Assembly: GCF_024198255.1 (NCBI RefSeq)
Contig: NZ_JAJVKW010000005.1
Location: 496,001 to 560,000 of the forward strand
DNA: 64,000 nt
Direction of reading: 5' to 3'
Source: Myxococcus guangdongensis
Lineage (GTDB): Bacteria > Myxococcota > Myxococcia > Myxococcales > Myxococcaceae
Shown here: one piece after another, positions 51,597-61,627 of the stretch
Layout: every line of letters starts with the position of its first letter
Position numbering within the stretch: position 1 is the first letter of the stretch
The notes under the pieces: generated by a model
Told to the model about the DNA's origin: nothing
The model's database searches: none
The model's input: only the letters and a program-made list of their open reading frames with translations
Translations under genes and position numbers: made by a program

Positions 51597-52373
51597 CTAC
51601 TTCAGGAACTTCGTCACCTGGATGGGACCCTGCTGGGTCACCACCGTCTGCCCGTGCGCCACCACGCTCTTGCCGTGCGGCGCGTGGTGCTCATGCCCCC
51701 CGGCCAGGTGGGGCGTCTTGAGCTGCACCAGGCCCTCGCCGACGCGCGTGTGGGCCTCCTTGTGCACGTGGTGCGGCTCCTCGGAGCCCTCGCGCTTGTT
51801 CCACGGGTCCGAGGGGTGCGACACCGCCGGGCCCTTCAGGAGCTTCGGGATGTCGTAGACGAAGTTCTGCCGCGTGTACTCGGAGGGCGTGTGCATGTAC
51901 GTGTCCATGCGGATGGCGTCCTTCGGGCACGCGTCCACGCACAGGCCACAAACGATGCAGCGCAGCTCGTCGATGACGAACTGGGTCGGGTACTTCTCGA
52001 TGACGCGCGACTCGCCGTCCGCGTCCGACTCCTCGTACTCACCCGCCTCGATGTAGATGCACTGCGCCGGGCAGATGGTCGCGCACATGTAGCAGGCCAC
52101 GCAGCGCGGCTTGCCGTCCTCGCGCGGAACCAGCCGGTGCAGACCGCGGTAGCCCTCCGGGTAGATGGGCTTCTCCTCGGGGTACTCGACCGTCGTCATC
52201 AGGCTGGTGCCCGTGCGGTCCTGCACCTGCGTGTTGGTGTCACGCGTGCCGAAGAGGTTGCGGAAGAAGTGCTTCGTGGTGATGGCCAACCCGTGCAGCA
52301 GCCCCGGGATGTACATCCGCTCGCGGATGTCCGTCCGGGGGTCCTGGGTGACCTTCGTAACCTTGATGGCCAT
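51597..52373 (-). CDS. nuoI: NADH-quinone oxidoreductase subunit I
   Basis: 258 residues. Two [4Fe-4S] motifs, [12 protein letters not shown] and [12 protein letters not shown], carry clusters N6a and N6b that pass electrons towards NuoB. The N-terminal [19 protein letters not shown] is an amphipathic membrane-associating segment. The C-terminal ~70 residues, His-rich ([15 protein letters not shown]), extend beyond the usual ~165-180 length. Last gene of the nuoCDGHI block. Confidence 0.95.
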   Translation of the reverse strand: MAIKVTKVTQDPRTDIRERMYIPGLLHGLAITTKHFFRNLFGTRDTNTQVQDRTGTSLMTTVEYPEEKPIYPEGYRGLHRLVPREDGKPRCVACYMCATICPAQCIYIEAGEYEESDADGESRVIEKYPTQFVIDELRCIVCGLCVDACPKDAIRMDTYMHTPSEYTRQNFVYDIPKLLKGPAVSHPSDPWNKREGSEEPHHVHKEAHTRVGEGLVQLKTPHLAGGHEHHAPHGKSVVAHGQTVVTQQGPIQVTKFLK

Positions 52374-52402
52374 GATGGTGTCTACCTTGGTCGGGCCGGG
52401 AG

Positions 52403-53827
52403 CTAGTGCGAGGACGCCGCGCTGGCGTGGGACGGAAGCCCGTGCGCGTCGTGCCCGTGGTCATGGCCGTGGGCGCCGTGCGCTCCGTGCGCACCACCCT
52501 CCGCCGCGTCTGCCTTCTTCGTCATCGTCAGCACCACGAACACGCCAATCTCCAGCATGCCGAAGATGGCCAGCGCCCGCAGGGACGGATCCCACAGCAC
52601 CAGCGCGCCGGTGATGAACACGTTGGCCAGCGCCAGCGGCAGGAGGATCTTCCAGCCCAGCGTCTGGATCTGGTCGTAGCGGAAGCGGGGGAACGTCCAG
52701 CGGATGACCAGCTGGATCCAGATGAGGAAGACCACCTTCACCCAGAACACCGTGCCCAGCAGGGTGCCGTACAGCCACCCGTGCTCCTGCATCAGCGGCT
52801 GGCTCGCCAGCCACTCGTTGCCGAAGGGCAGGTGGTGGCCGCCGAAGAACAGCGCCGTCGTCACGCCGGCCAGCACCACGACCTCCACGAACTCGGAGAT
52901 CATGAACAGGCCGAACTTCATGCCGGAGTACTCCACGAAGTAGCCGATGATCTCCGACTCGCCTTCCGGCACGTCGAACGGGGCGCGCTTGGTCTCCGCG
53001 AAGGACGCGGCGAAGAAGCCGATGAACCCGATGGGCTGCAACAGGAAGCCCCACGCCGGGATGCCCAGGTCGAACCCGCCCTCGGTGCGCCACAGGTACT
53101 GCGCCTGCCCCGTGGCCTGCGCGCCGTCCAGGGCCAGCGTGCCGACGAGCGCCGGCAGCTGCAGCGAGGAGAACGCCATGAACAGGCCGACCAGCGACAG
53201 GCCCAGGGCGACCTCGTAGGAGATCATCTGCGAGGAGGCGCGGACGCCGCCCAGCAGCGCGAACTTGTTGTTGGAGGACCAGCCGGCGAGCGCGGTGCCG
53301 TAGACCGCCAGCGACGCGATGGCCAGGAGGTACAGCACGCCGAAGTCGGGCGTCGCCACCACCATGTCCACGGAGTGGCCGAACACCGTGACGGAGGGGC
53401 CCGCGGGCACCACCGCGAACAGCGCGAACACGGGGGCGAAGGCGAGGATGGGGCCCAGCTTGAACATGAACGTGTTCGCCGTGCCCGGGATGAAGTCCTC
53501 CTTGGTCAGCATCTTCAGCACGTCCGTGAGGATGTGCGGCAGACCCGCCAGGGAGCGGTTGCGGATGCCGGGCAGGTTGATGCGCGCGCGGTTGGGACCG
53601 ACGCGGTCCTGCATGAGCGCGCTCCACTTGCGCTCGGCGATGGTGAGCAGCGTCGCGATGATCATCACGAAGACGAGCATCAGGAACAGGATGTTCGTCA
53701 GGCGGCTGGCGCCCGCGAATCCGTGCTTCTCGGCGAGGCCGCCGACCACGTAGGCCGCCGCGGAGACTCCCGCGAGCGTCGCGACGATGAAGCCCATCGC
53801 GAAGAGGACAGTCAGAACGCGCTTCAT
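52403..53827 (-). CDS. nuoH: NADH-quinone oxidoreductase subunit H
   Basis: 474 residues, longer than the usual ~325-430. About nine membrane helices. [12 protein letters not shown] and the quinone-site loop ([19 protein letters not shown]) are conserved family landmarks. An extra N-terminal helix pair and a His/Gly-rich C-terminal tail account for the length. NuoH forms the quinone chamber with NuoB and NuoD. It starts two bases after nuoG. Confidence 0.95.
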   Translation of the reverse strand: MKRVLTVLFAMGFIVATLAGVSAAAYVVGGLAEKHGFAGASRLTNILFLMLVFVMIIATLLTIAERKWSALMQDRVGPNRARINLPGIRNRSLAGLPHILTDVLKMLTKEDFIPGTANTFMFKLGPILAFAPVFALFAVVPAGPSVTVFGHSVDMVVATPDFGVLYLLAIASLAVYGTALAGWSSNNKFALLGGVRASSQMISYEVALGLSLVGLFMAFSSLQLPALVGTLALDGAQATGQAQYLWRTEGGFDLGIPAWGFLLQPIGFIGFFAASFAETKRAPFDVPEGESEIIGYFVEYSGMKFGLFMISEFVEVVVLAGVTTALFFGGHHLPFGNEWLASQPLMQEHGWLYGTLLGTVFWVKVVFLIWIQLVIRWTFPRFRYDQIQTLGWKILLPLALANVFITGALVLWDPSLRALAIFGMLEIGVFVVLTMTKKADAAEGGAHGAHGAHGHDHGHDAHGLPSHASAASSH

Positions 53828-53829
53828 CG

Positions 53830-55716
53830 CTAGATACCCCTCACCCGGGGAGCACCGAACTCACGGTAGCCCGGAGGACGCCCGTCGGCGCCCGTCGGCA
53901 GCGGATTGATACCCGGCTTCTCCCGGTCCGGCGGAGACGCCTTGTCCCAGTTGAACTCCGCGAACTCGGCCACCTTGCCGGACAGCTCGCGCCACACGTC
54001 CCGCGCGCTGCTCCAGGTCGGCGCCTCGCCCCCCAGCTCGCGCGTCAGCTCCGCGGCCCACTTCCAGCCGGGGATGACGTCGCCCTTGGGCGGGTACGCC
54101 TTGCGGAAGCGCTGGGTCATCCCGTCCATCTGCGTGAACGAGCCCTCGTCCTCCACGTGGATGGACGCGGGCAGCAGCACCGTGGCCTGCGCCGTCACCG
54201 GCGACTCGTTCTTCTCCTGGACCACGAAGACGTCCAGCGAGGCCGCCGCGCTGGCGAAGGCCTCCACGTCACCGGGCACCTCGGTGCCGATGGCGTACAG
54301 CCCCTTCACCTGACCCTTGGAGAGCGCCTGGGTGAGCGACTCGTAGGTCTCCACCTTCAGGCCCAGGCCCTTGGCGATCCACTCCAGACCCTTGCGGTTG
54401 GGGTTCTTGTCCGCCGTCTTCAGGAAGTGGTCCGACTTGCCCGCCGGACGACCCCCCACGTAGACGGTGGTGAGGCCCAGCGTCGCCTTGGCGAAGGTGA
54501 GGCCCGCCAGGAGCTCCTCGTTGGAGGACACCGGCGAGGCGAGCACCGCGAGCTTGCTCGAGCCCACCAGCGGCTTGAGCGCCTTGGCGGCGGCCTGCGC
54601 GGCCTCCTTGCGCGTCACCACCGGCACGGCCTCGGAGCCGGACTGGCCCGTGGCGCGGCCCACCCTCGCCTGGAGCACGCGGCCCAGGTTGAAGGACTTG
54701 TACATGAGCCGGCCCTGATCACACATCCAGCTCTTGTTGATCTCCTCGTTCTCGCGAGGACGGATGCGGTAGGTGTCCTGCGACATCCAGTCCGCGTACG
54801 TGTTGCAGCCCTTCGCGCAGCCCGTGCAGATGGACGGCGTGGCGGACAGGAACCACGCGCGCGCCTTGAAGCGGAAGTCGCGGCTGAGCAGCGCGCCCAC
54901 CGGGCAGACGTCCACGGTGTTCATCGAGTAGTCGCTGTCGAGCTCGTTGCCCGGGAACACGTCGATGCGCTCGTGGCTGCCGCGGCCGAACACGCCCAGC
55001 TGCGGCTCCTTGGCGACCTCGTTCATCACGCGCACGCAGCGGGTGCACATGATGCAGCGCTCCTGGTCCAGCACCACGCGGGGGCCCAGGACCTTGCGCT
55101 TGTTCTTCAGCGTCTTGCCGCCCTCGAGCCGCGAGGGGCGGTAGTCGTACTTCATGTAGTAGTCCTGCAGCTTGCACTCACCGGCCTGGTCGCAGATGGA
55201 GCAGTCGACCGGGTGGTTGAGCAGCAGGAACTCCATCACCGCGCGCTGCTGCTCCTTCACCTTCGGCGTCGTCGTCTTGACGACCACGCCCTCGGCCAGC
55301 GGCGTCTGGCACGCGGGCACCATCTTGGGCGCGTTGGACGCCTCGATGAGGCAGATGCGGCAGTTGGCCGCGATGGAGAGGCGCGGGTGGTAGCAGTAGT
55401 AGGGGATGTCCGAGCCGACCGTCTTGGCCGCCTCGATCATGTTCGTCCCCGGCTTCACGACGACTTCCTTGCCGTCGATGGTGCAGGTGACGAAGCCCGG
55501 GTTCTTCGGCGCGGGCTTGGGCGGCGGGCCCGGAGGCGCGGCCGCCTTGGGGGGCGCGGTGACGCTGCTGGCCGCCGCGGGGGGCGTGTCCAGCTTCGCG
55601 CCGGCCGGAGGGTTGGAGGGCTCGGGACCGATCTTCGCCGCGGGGGTGTCCGTGGGCGCGCCCTTGGGGGGCGGCTGCGCGTCACCGGTCGGCTTCTTCG
55701 TGTCGTTGTCGCTCAC
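53830..55716 (-). CDS. nuoG: NADH-quinone oxidoreductase subunit G
   Basis: 628 residues. A Pro/Ala-rich extension (~1-75) precedes a [2Fe-2S] domain (CYHPRLSIAANCRICL), the His/Cys cluster N3 (HPVDCSICDQAGECKLQDYY), N4 (CIMCTRCVRVMNE...CPVGAL) and CTGCAKGC with a downstream Cys (WMCDQGR), the extra N7-type cluster. The molybdopterin-like C-terminal part (~340-628) is shorter than in E. coli. The GTG start overlaps the nuoD stop by 4 bases. Normally NuoG works with NuoE and NuoF, which are not encoded here. Confidence 0.93.
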   Translation of the reverse strand: MSDNDTKKPTGDAQPPPKGAPTDTPAAKIGPEPSNPPAGAKLDTPPAAASSVTAPPKAAAPPGPPPKPAPKNPGFVTCTIDGKEVVVKPGTNMIEAAKTVGSDIPYYCYHPRLSIAANCRICLIEASNAPKMVPACQTPLAEGVVVKTTTPKVKEQQRAVMEFLLLNHPVDCSICDQAGECKLQDYYMKYDYRPSRLEGGKTLKNKRKVLGPRVVLDQERCIMCTRCVRVMNEVAKEPQLGVFGRGSHERIDVFPGNELDSDYSMNTVDVCPVGALLSRDFRFKARAWFLSATPSICTGCAKGCNTYADWMSQDTYRIRPRENEEINKSWMCDQGRLMYKSFNLGRVLQARVGRATGQSGSEAVPVVTRKEAAQAAAKALKPLVGSSKLAVLASPVSSNEELLAGLTFAKATLGLTTVYVGGRPAGKSDHFLKTADKNPNRKGLEWIAKGLGLKVETYESLTQALSKGQVKGLYAIGTEVPGDVEAFASAAASLDVFVVQEKNESPVTAQATVLLPASIHVEDEGSFTQMDGMTQRFRKAYPPKGDVIPGWKWAAELTRELGGEAPTWSSARDVWRELSGKVAEFAEFNWDKASPPDREKPGINPLPTGADGRPPGYREFGAPRVRGI

Positions 55717-56972
55717 TGCTCGACCTCGCCGCCAATCATGTTGATGGTGTCAAACGTGGGGATGAGGTCCGCCAGCATCTTCCCCTCGATGATGTGGGGC
55801 ACCGCCGCGAGCACCGGGAAGCCCGGCGCGCGCACGTGCACCTTGTACGGGCGACCGCGCCCGTCGCTCACCAGGTACCAGCCCAGCTCGCCGTTCGAGG
55901 CCTCCGTCGCGTCGTAGGCCTCGCCGGGGGGCACCTGGATGCCCTCCATGACGAGCTTGAAGTGCGCCATCACGCCCTCGATGGTTCCGTACACCTCGGG
56001 CTTGGGCGGCAGCGCGATGCGCCAGTCATCCACGATGATGGGACCGGCCGGGATGGTGTCGAGCGCCTGGCGCAGGATGCGGATGGACTGACGCATCTCC
56101 TCCATGCGGACGAGGTAGCGGTCGTAGTTGTCGCCGTGCTCGCCCACCGGGATGTCGAAGTCGAAGCGGTCGTAGACCCAGTACGGCTGCGTCTTGCGCA
56201 GGTCGTGGTCCACGCCGCAGGCGCGCAGCGCGGGGCCCGTCCAGCCGTAGTCGATGGCGTCGTCCGCGGTGATGATGCCGGTGCCCTTGGTGCGGTCGAC
56301 GAAGATGCGGTTGCGCGTGAGCAACCCGTCCATCTCCACCAGCAGCTCCTCCGTGCGGGTGAGCGTCTTGCGGACCTTGTCCGCCCAGCCCTCGGGCAGG
56401 TCGCGGTTGATGCCACCCACGCGGCCGAAGCTGGTGGTGAGGCGCGCGCCGGTCAGCTCCGTGACGCGGTCCTGGAGCAGCTCGCGGGCCTCCATGCCGT
56501 AGAGGAACGGCGCGAAGCCGCCCATCTCCAGGCCGGTGGCGCCCACGCACGTCAGGTGGTCCGTCAGCCGGTGCAGCTCGCTGCCGATGACGCGGATGTA
56601 CTGGGCGCGCTCGGGAATCTCCAGGCCGATGAGCTTCTCGACGGCGTTGAGGAACCCGAAGTTGTTCATCATCGCGGACAGGTAGTTGAGCCGGTCCGTG
56701 TACGGCAGGCACTGCGTCCAGGTGACGTTCTCGCAGCTCTTCTGGAAGCCGCGGTGGAGGAAGCCGATCTCCGGGTCGATCTTGACGATGGTCTCGCCGT
56801 CCAGCTCCACCTTCAGCCGCACGGTGCCGTGCGTGGCGGGGTGGGACGGGCCCATGTTGATGACCATGTGCTTGGCCTGGAGATGCGCCTCCAGCTCCGA
56901 GCCCTCGGGCGGCAGCGAGCCGTCCGTGTCCGGATTGTGGCCCTTCGCTTCAAAGTTGTGGCTGTCGGCCAT
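55713..56972 (-). CDS. nuoD: NADH-quinone oxidoreductase subunit D (49 kDa)
   Basis: 419 residues. HMVINMGPSHPATHGTVRL, EIGFLHRGFQKSCENVTW, the helix with CLPYTDRLNYLSAMMNNFGF, GGFAPFLYGMEARELLQD, RVGGINRDLPEGW and the terminal HIIEGKMLADLIPTFDTIN are family-typical. NuoD lines the quinone site next to cluster N2. It starts 10 bases after nuoC and overlaps nuoG by 4 bases. Confidence 0.96.
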   Translation of the reverse strand: MADSHNFEAKGHNPDTDGSLPPEGSELEAHLQAKHMVINMGPSHPATHGTVRLKVELDGETIVKIDPEIGFLHRGFQKSCENVTWTQCLPYTDRLNYLSAMMNNFGFLNAVEKLIGLEIPERAQYIRVIGSELHRLTDHLTCVGATGLEMGGFAPFLYGMEARELLQDRVTELTGARLTTSFGRVGGINRDLPEGWADKVRKTLTRTEELLVEMDGLLTRNRIFVDRTKGTGIITADDAIDYGWTGPALRACGVDHDLRKTQPYWVYDRFDFDIPVGEHGDNYDRYLVRMEEMRQSIRILRQALDTIPAGPIIVDDWRIALPPKPEVYGTIEGVMAHFKLVMEGIQVPPGEAYDATEASNGELGWYLVSDGRGRPYKVHVRAPGFPVLAAVPHIIEGKMLADLIPTFDTINMIGGEVEQ

Positions 56973-56982
56973 GGTGTCGTCC

Positions 56983-57516
56983 TCAGGAGTGCCCGCTGGT
57001 GCCGGGACCGCGGAAGATGTCCTTGATGGGGCGCTCCGGGATGAGCGGCTGCCTGTCTCGCAGCGCGTAGTCCTTGCGCAGCGGGTGGCCCTGGAACTCC
57101 TCGTACAGGAGGATGCGGCGCAGGTCCGGGTGCCCGTCGAAGCGGATGCCGTAGAAGTCCCAGACCAGGCGCTCCCACCAGTTGGCGCCGCGGAACAGCG
57201 GGACCAACGAGGGAATCACGGCCTGGTGCTCGCTCACGCGCACCTTGAGCCGCACGTGCTCGTGGCGCTTGAGGGAGTAGAGGAAGTAGACGACCTCGAA
57301 GCGCGGGTCGTTCTCCGCCAGGTGCAGCCGGTCCACGGCGTCGACGGAGCCGAAGAGCTTGAACTGCAGCTCCTCGTCGTTCTTCAGGAACGCGGCGACC
57401 TTCGGCAGTGAGTCGGGATGGATCACGGCCCAGGCGCCACCGGCCCGGTCCACGTAGCGCTCCACCACCGCCTCGGGGAAGTGGGCGGAGACCCTGTCCA
57501 ACGCGAAAGTGCTCAA
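56983..57516 (-). CDS. nuoC: NADH-quinone oxidoreductase subunit C (30 kDa)
   Basis: 177 residues from TTG 57516. VYFLYSLKRHEHVRLKVRVS and the signature ANWWERLVWDFYGIRFDGHPDL identify the 30-kDa subunit; it is not fused to NuoD. The TTG at 57582 used by the longest frame is ruled out because it lies inside the -35 box of the promoter. The chosen TTG would give a leader of about 30 bases and has no good ribosome binding site. Confidence 0.93.
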   Translation of the reverse strand: MSTFALDRVSAHFPEAVVERYVDRAGGAWAVIHPDSLPKVAAFLKNDEELQFKLFGSVDAVDRLHLAENDPRFEVVYFLYSLKRHEHVRLKVRVSEHQAVIPSLVPLFRGANWWERLVWDFYGIRFDGHPDLRRILLYEEFQGHPLRKDYALRDRQPLIPERPIKDIFRGPGTSGHS

Positions 57517-57552
57517 GGGGGACCCAATGACTGAGGGAGAAGAATCCGCGGC

Positions 57553-57582
57553 TTTATAAGGAGCCCAGAAGGGGGGCGTCAA
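57553..57582 (-). promoter_or_regulatory. Near-consensus sigma-70 promoter for nuoCDGHI
   Basis: On the minus strand TTGACG (57582-57577) and TATAAA (57558-57553) are 18 bases apart. Transcription should begin near 57546, about 30 bases before nuoC. Confidence 0.7.
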
Positions 57583-57681
57583 CGTAAACCCTCAACCATG
57601 TAGGCCACTTAGGAAGACCAGAAGCCAGCGTTGCGCACCCGGCGTCCGGGGAGGCTCACGGATCGTCCAAAGGGTCGGGAA

Positions 57682-58962
57682 TCAGGCGGCCGAGCCCGGT
57701 CCCCGGGCCAGCGAGGGCCCCGCCGCCAGAGGGACGAAGGTGGCCACCGGCTGGCTCTTGCCGGGCACCAGGGCCTGTCCGACGGCCTCCCAGCCGAACC
57801 GGGCCCCCGCCTGCTCCCGGGTCGCTCCGGACACGAGGACGGGCACTCCGGCCCGCTTGGTGAGCCCCTCGATGCGGCTGGCCAGGTTCACCGTGTCGCC
57901 GATGGCGGTGTAGTCCAGGCGCCGGGCCGTGGAGCCGATGTTCCCCAACACCACCGGGCCCGTGTGGATGCCCACCCCCATGCGCAGGGCCGGCACGCCC
58001 TGGAGGGCCCGCTCCGCGTTGAACCCCTCCAACTCGCTCACCATGTCCAGCGCGCAACGCACCGCCCGGGAGGCGTGCTCCTCGTCGGTCAGGGGCGCGC
58101 CGAAGTACACCATGAGTGCGTCCCCGATGAACTTGTCCAGCGTTCCGCCGTGGCGGAACACCACCTCCACCATGCGGCCATAGTAGGCGTTGAGCAGCTT
58201 GACGACCTCGCCCGGGGGCAGGTGCTCGCTCATGGCGGTGAAGTCGCGGATGTCGGCGAAGAGGACGGTGACCTCGCGCAGCTCGGGCTCAGGGGAGGCG
58301 AGGCGCTGGAGGCGCTCGGCGACGGCGGGGGCGAAGTAGCGGCCCAGGCGGGCGCGCTTGAGCTCCTCCTCGGAGACGGCGGCGGACAGGGCGCGGATGC
58401 GGTTGAGCAGGTGCCGGGCGCCGGCGGCGGCCACGGAGAGCATGACGACGGCGGCCATCTGCGCGCCCACGCCGATGCCGGCCTGGTGCTGGAGGGCCAC
58501 CTCGGCGACGGCGGCGAAGGCGGTGACGACCAGCGTCACGGTGTTGCGCAGGGTCAGCGCGGCCAGCAGCACCAGCACCGCGTAGATGCCGAGCGTGAAG
58601 CCAGCGACGCCCCCGGGGGAGGGGGACACGGGGATGGCGTGGCTCTGGAGCCAGTACACCGCGGGCACGTCGATGAAGGCCACGGACAGCCCCGCCCAGC
58701 GCACGGCCCGGGGCGAGCGGACCACCGCGACGAGCACACCCGTGGTGCACAGCCAGTACACGCTCAAGGGGGCCAGGTATTCGGCCCAGTCGGCCTTGCC
58801 CACGAAGAGGCCCAGCGTGGCGGAGATGGCGAACATCACGGTGATGGCGACGAAGCGGATCCACGCGAGCTGGCGCGCGTTGCGGTGGCGCTCGCCGTCG
58901 AGGGCGCGGTTGACCGAGTCCTCGATGCCTTCTGGCGCGTTGGGACGCAGGGCTCCCCCCAT
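57682..58962 (-). CDS. Membrane-bound class III adenylate/guanylate cyclase
   Basis: 426 residues. Six membrane helices (~33-182), a short linker, then the cyclase domain. Asp 237 and Asp 281 bind metal ([22 protein letters not shown]), Lys 277 and the [13 protein letters not shown] region, with intact Asn and Arg, fit an active enzyme. There is no separate periplasmic sensor; the membrane domain may itself sense. It lies between nuoC and nuoA on the minus strand and is divergent from a sulfatase-fold gene (77 bases). Whether it is part of the respiratory cluster is unknown. Confidence 0.88.
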   Translation of the reverse strand: MGGALRPNAPEGIEDSVNRALDGERHRNARQLAWIRFVAITVMFAISATLGLFVGKADWAEYLAPLSVYWLCTTGVLVAVVRSPRAVRWAGLSVAFIDVPAVYWLQSHAIPVSPSPGGVAGFTLGIYAVLVLLAALTLRNTVTLVVTAFAAVAEVALQHQAGIGVGAQMAAVVMLSVAAAGARHLLNRIRALSAAVSEEELKRARLGRYFAPAVAERLQRLASPEPELREVTVLFADIRDFTAMSEHLPPGEVVKLLNAYYGRMVEVVFRHGGTLDKFIGDALMVYFGAPLTDEEHASRAVRCALDMVSELEGFNAERALQGVPALRMGVGIHTGPVVLGNIGSTARRLDYTAIGDTVNLASRIEGLTKRAGVPVLVSGATREQAGARFGWEAVGQALVPGKSQPVATFVPLAAGPSLARGPGSAA

Positions 58963-59039
58963 CCGCGAGCGCTGCGCCTTCCGGGCCGGAAAGGGGCCAT
59001 GGCTCGCGAGCCTCTCTCATTGCGGTATACACGCCCTGC

Positions 59040-61178
59040 ATGGTCGAGTCCTCTTCCTCGCACCCCCTCCGCCCGCTCGTCTGGCGCCTCGCCCTGGGCC
59101 TGGGGCTGGGACTTGTGCTGTTCGCCGGGGAGACCTGGTGGCTTTTGCGCTCCGGCCTCGTGGGCGTGGACATCCCCGTGGATGGCCCCTATGCGGCGCT
59201 GTCGGCGGCGGTGCGACCCGTGCTCCCGGGGCTCCTGGCCCGCGTGGCGGCCGTCTACGTCGTGGCGGGCATGGTCCTCGCGGCGGTGGCCTGGGGGCTC
59301 GCGCGCGTCTGGGGGCGGGGGGGCGTCCTGGCCACGCTGGCGGGGTGGCTCGGGCTTGGCCTGGTGCTCGCGTGGGACCGCGCCATCGCCCGGCCCGCGC
59401 TGTTCGATGACCTGCCGGCGGTGAGGCCGGTGCTGGGGTGGCTGGTGGACCACGGTGAGCCCTGGCACCCGAGGCTCGCCGCGGGGCTGGTCGCGCTGCT
59501 GCACGTCGGGGTGTGGCTCTGGTGGCAGGACACGTGGACGCGGCGGGCGCGGCAGGGTGGCGTGGTGCTGGCGGGGGGCCTGGCGCTGTTCGTCGCGGGA
59601 CGCGCGGGCGGCTGGGTGGGGGGCGAGAAGCATCCGTTGGTGGTGCTCATCGGCATCGACGCGTTCCGGCCGGACCGGCTCTTGAGCCAGGGAGGCTCGG
59701 GGGCGGTGGCGCCGCACGTGGACCGCTTCGTGGCGGAGTCCACGTTCTTCACCCAGGCGTACACGCCGGTGGCGCAGACGGAGCCCGCGTGGCGCTCGCT
59801 GCTCACCGCGCGCTGGCCGCATGAGACAGGGGTCCGCTACGCGCTGACAGCGGAGTCCCGGATGCAACTGCAACCCACCTTCGCGGAGAACTTCGCGCGG
59901 GCGGGCTGGCGCACGGTGTTCGCCACGGACTGCTCCCGCTTCCACGCCGAGGGGCCGAACTCTGGTTTCGCCACCCGGTTGCAGCCGCCGCGCGGGGCGG
60001 TGAACTTCCTCCTGGAGAAGCTGCGCTACCGGGCGCTGGGCGTCTTCGCGGACCACGCGCTGGGCGCCGCGTGGGTGCCGGAGTTCATCGACAACCGCGC
60101 GCTGGCGGGCATCCACGACCCCATGGGCTACGCGGAGCGGCTGACGTCCCGGCTGCTCGAGGAGGCGGGGCAGGGGCCCACGCTGTTCGCCTTCCACGCC
60201 ACCGCCGCGCACTTCCCGGGCGACCCGGTGCACCCGTTCTACCGGCGCTTCGTGTCCGCGTCCGAGCCGCTGGAGCGGCGGCTGCGCATGCACTTCGCGC
60301 CCGTGTCACCGGGGGCCAAGGGGAGCTGGAGCCGCGAGGGCGCGGAGGCGCTCTACGACGAGCTGATTGCCCAGGCGGACGCGCAGGTGGGGCTGATGCT
60401 GGAGGCGCTGCGCCGCTCGGGCCGCTACGACGACGCGCTCATCGTCCTGGTGTCGGACCACGGCGAGAGCTTCCACGAGGACCGTCCAGACCTCGCTGGC
60501 GCCACGCCCGTGCACGGGGCCCGGCTGTCGGAGCTGGAGAACCGCATCCTGTTCGCGGTGAAGCCCGCCGGAGGTCGAGGCGCGGCGCCGGCCACGCTGG
60601 GCTCGCTGGTGCGCCTGGTCGACGTGGGCCCCACGCTGCTGGAGCTGTCGGGCCTGCCCGCGCTGCACGGCGCGGATGGCGTGTCGCTCGGGCCGTTGCT
60701 TCGTGGGGAGACGGTGCCGCCGCTCTCGCTGTACGCCGAGACGGGCTTCACGCACGTGTCGCCAGAGGTCTTCGATGAGGGGCACTGGCCCGGGGCTCCG
60801 CGCGCGTTCGACGCGTACCGCATCCGTCCGGACGGCGTGGTGGAGTTGAGCGACACCGCGCACACGGCGGTGGTGCTGGAGAAGGACCGGGGCGCCTACG
60901 ACGGGCAGCGCTGGTGGGTGGACCGTCCTCGCGCGGATGGCTCCATGCTGCGCGCCTGCACGGGCGACTGTGAGGGCCTGGACGCGCTGGCGTTGGAGGC
61001 GTGGCTGGACGCGGTGCAGGGACGGACGGGGGCAGGGGAGTCGCGTAAGGTGGCGGGCCATGTCGACGACCCCAGACACCCCGTCCCTTCAGGAACAGTA
61101 CGCCCCCCACAACAGCTGCTTCGGTTGCGGCCCGGCCAACGCCCAGGGCCTGCGCATCCGCAGCCGCGCGGAGGGTGA
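59040..61178 (+). CDS. Membrane sulfatase/phosphotransferase-fold protein
   Basis: 712 residues. About five N-terminal membrane helices (~12-190), then an alkaline-phosphatase-superfamily domain (~200-600): VVLIGIDAFRPDRLL binds the first metal, AQTEPAWRSLLTARWPHETG is the nucleophile loop with Thr in place of the sulfatase Cys, and LVSDHGESFHED supplies the last ligands. This resembles lipid/phosphoethanolamine or lipoteichoic-acid-type phosphotransferases. Its last 119 bases overlap the thioesterase gene in another frame, and those ~40 residues are low-complexity, so the natural end is doubtful although no earlier stop exists. Confidence 0.78.
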   Translation: MVESSSSHPLRPLVWRLALGLGLGLVLFAGETWWLLRSGLVGVDIPVDGPYAALSAAVRPVLPGLLARVAAVYVVAGMVLAAVAWGLARVWGRGGVLATLAGWLGLGLVLAWDRAIARPALFDDLPAVRPVLGWLVDHGEPWHPRLAAGLVALLHVGVWLWWQDTWTRRARQGGVVLAGGLALFVAGRAGGWVGGEKHPLVVLIGIDAFRPDRLLSQGGSGAVAPHVDRFVAESTFFTQAYTPVAQTEPAWRSLLTARWPHETGVRYALTAESRMQLQPTFAENFARAGWRTVFATDCSRFHAEGPNSGFATRLQPPRGAVNFLLEKLRYRALGVFADHALGAAWVPEFIDNRALAGIHDPMGYAERLTSRLLEEAGQGPTLFAFHATAAHFPGDPVHPFYRRFVSASEPLERRLRMHFAPVSPGAKGSWSREGAEALYDELIAQADAQVGLMLEALRRSGRYDDALIVLVSDHGESFHEDRPDLAGATPVHGARLSELENRILFAVKPAGGRGAAPATLGSLVRLVDVGPTLLELSGLPALHGADGVSLGPLLRGETVPPLSLYAETGFTHVSPEVFDEGHWPGAPRAFDAYRIRPDGVVELSDTAHTAVVLEKDRGAYDGQRWWVDRPRADGSMLRACTGDCEGLDALALEAWLDAVQGRTGAGESRKVAGHVDDPRHPVPSGTVRPPQQLLRLRPGQRPGPAHPQPRGG

Positions 61179-61536
61179 GCTGGTCGTCGCCGAGTGGACG
61201 CCCTCCGAGCACCACCAGGCCTTCCCCGGGGTGCTCAACGGCGGAATCATCGGCGCGCTGCTGGACTGTCACTGCAACTGGACGGCGGCGTACCACCTGA
61301 TGAAGGCGCAGGGCGCGGAGTCCCCGCCGTGCACCGTCACCGCCGACTACACCATCACCCTCAAGCGCCCCACGCCGATGACGGGGCCGGTGCGGCTGGA
61401 GGCGAAGCCCGTCGAAATCAAGGGCGACCGCGCGGTGATTGAAGGCACCCTCATCGCGGGCGGCAAGGTGACGGCGCTGTGCCGGGGCACCTTCGTCGCG
61501 GTGAAGGAGGGCCACCCCGCGTACCACCGCTGGTGA
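61060..61536 (+). CDS. PaaI-like hotdog-fold thioesterase
   Basis: 158 residues. NSCFGCGPANAQGLRIRS is a common N-terminus of PaaI-type thioesterases; FPGVLNGGIIGALLDCHCNW contains the hotdog central helix with its acidic residue, and TADYTITLKRPTPMTGPV is the following strand. It probably hydrolyses an acyl-CoA. ATG 61060 has AAGGTGG upstream and starts inside the preceding gene. Confidence 0.87.
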   Translation: MSTTPDTPSLQEQYAPHNSCFGCGPANAQGLRIRSRAEGELVVAEWTPSEHHQAFPGVLNGGIIGALLDCHCNWTAAYHLMKAQGAESPPCTVTADYTITLKRPTPMTGPVRLEAKPVEIKGDRAVIEGTLIAGGKVTALCRGTFVAVKEGHPAYHRW

Positions 61537-61555
61537 GCGGCGCCCGGAAACACCA

Positions 61556-61599
61556 GGGGCCCCGACGCCGCCCTTCGAGAGGGTGGCACGCGGGGCCCC
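61556..61599. terminator. Bidirectional terminator between thioesterase and nuoB
   Basis: Outer stem GGGGCCCCG/CGGGGCCCC (9 bp), inner stem GCCGCCCT/AGGGTGGC (one G:U), small internal loop, five-base apical loop. It sits between convergent genes and would work for both strands. Confidence 0.75.
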
Positions 61600-61627
61600 G
61601 GGAGCACTTCGTGGACTTCCGTGTGGA

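Noticed and set aside
52406-53833. 475-residue open frame antisense to nuoH
   Set aside because: Antisense shadow of a conserved membrane protein gene; composition is His/Gln/Arg-rich.
57517-57582. TTG 57582 as nuoC start
   Set aside because: It is part of the -35 box of a near-consensus promoter and would add 22 non-homologous residues.
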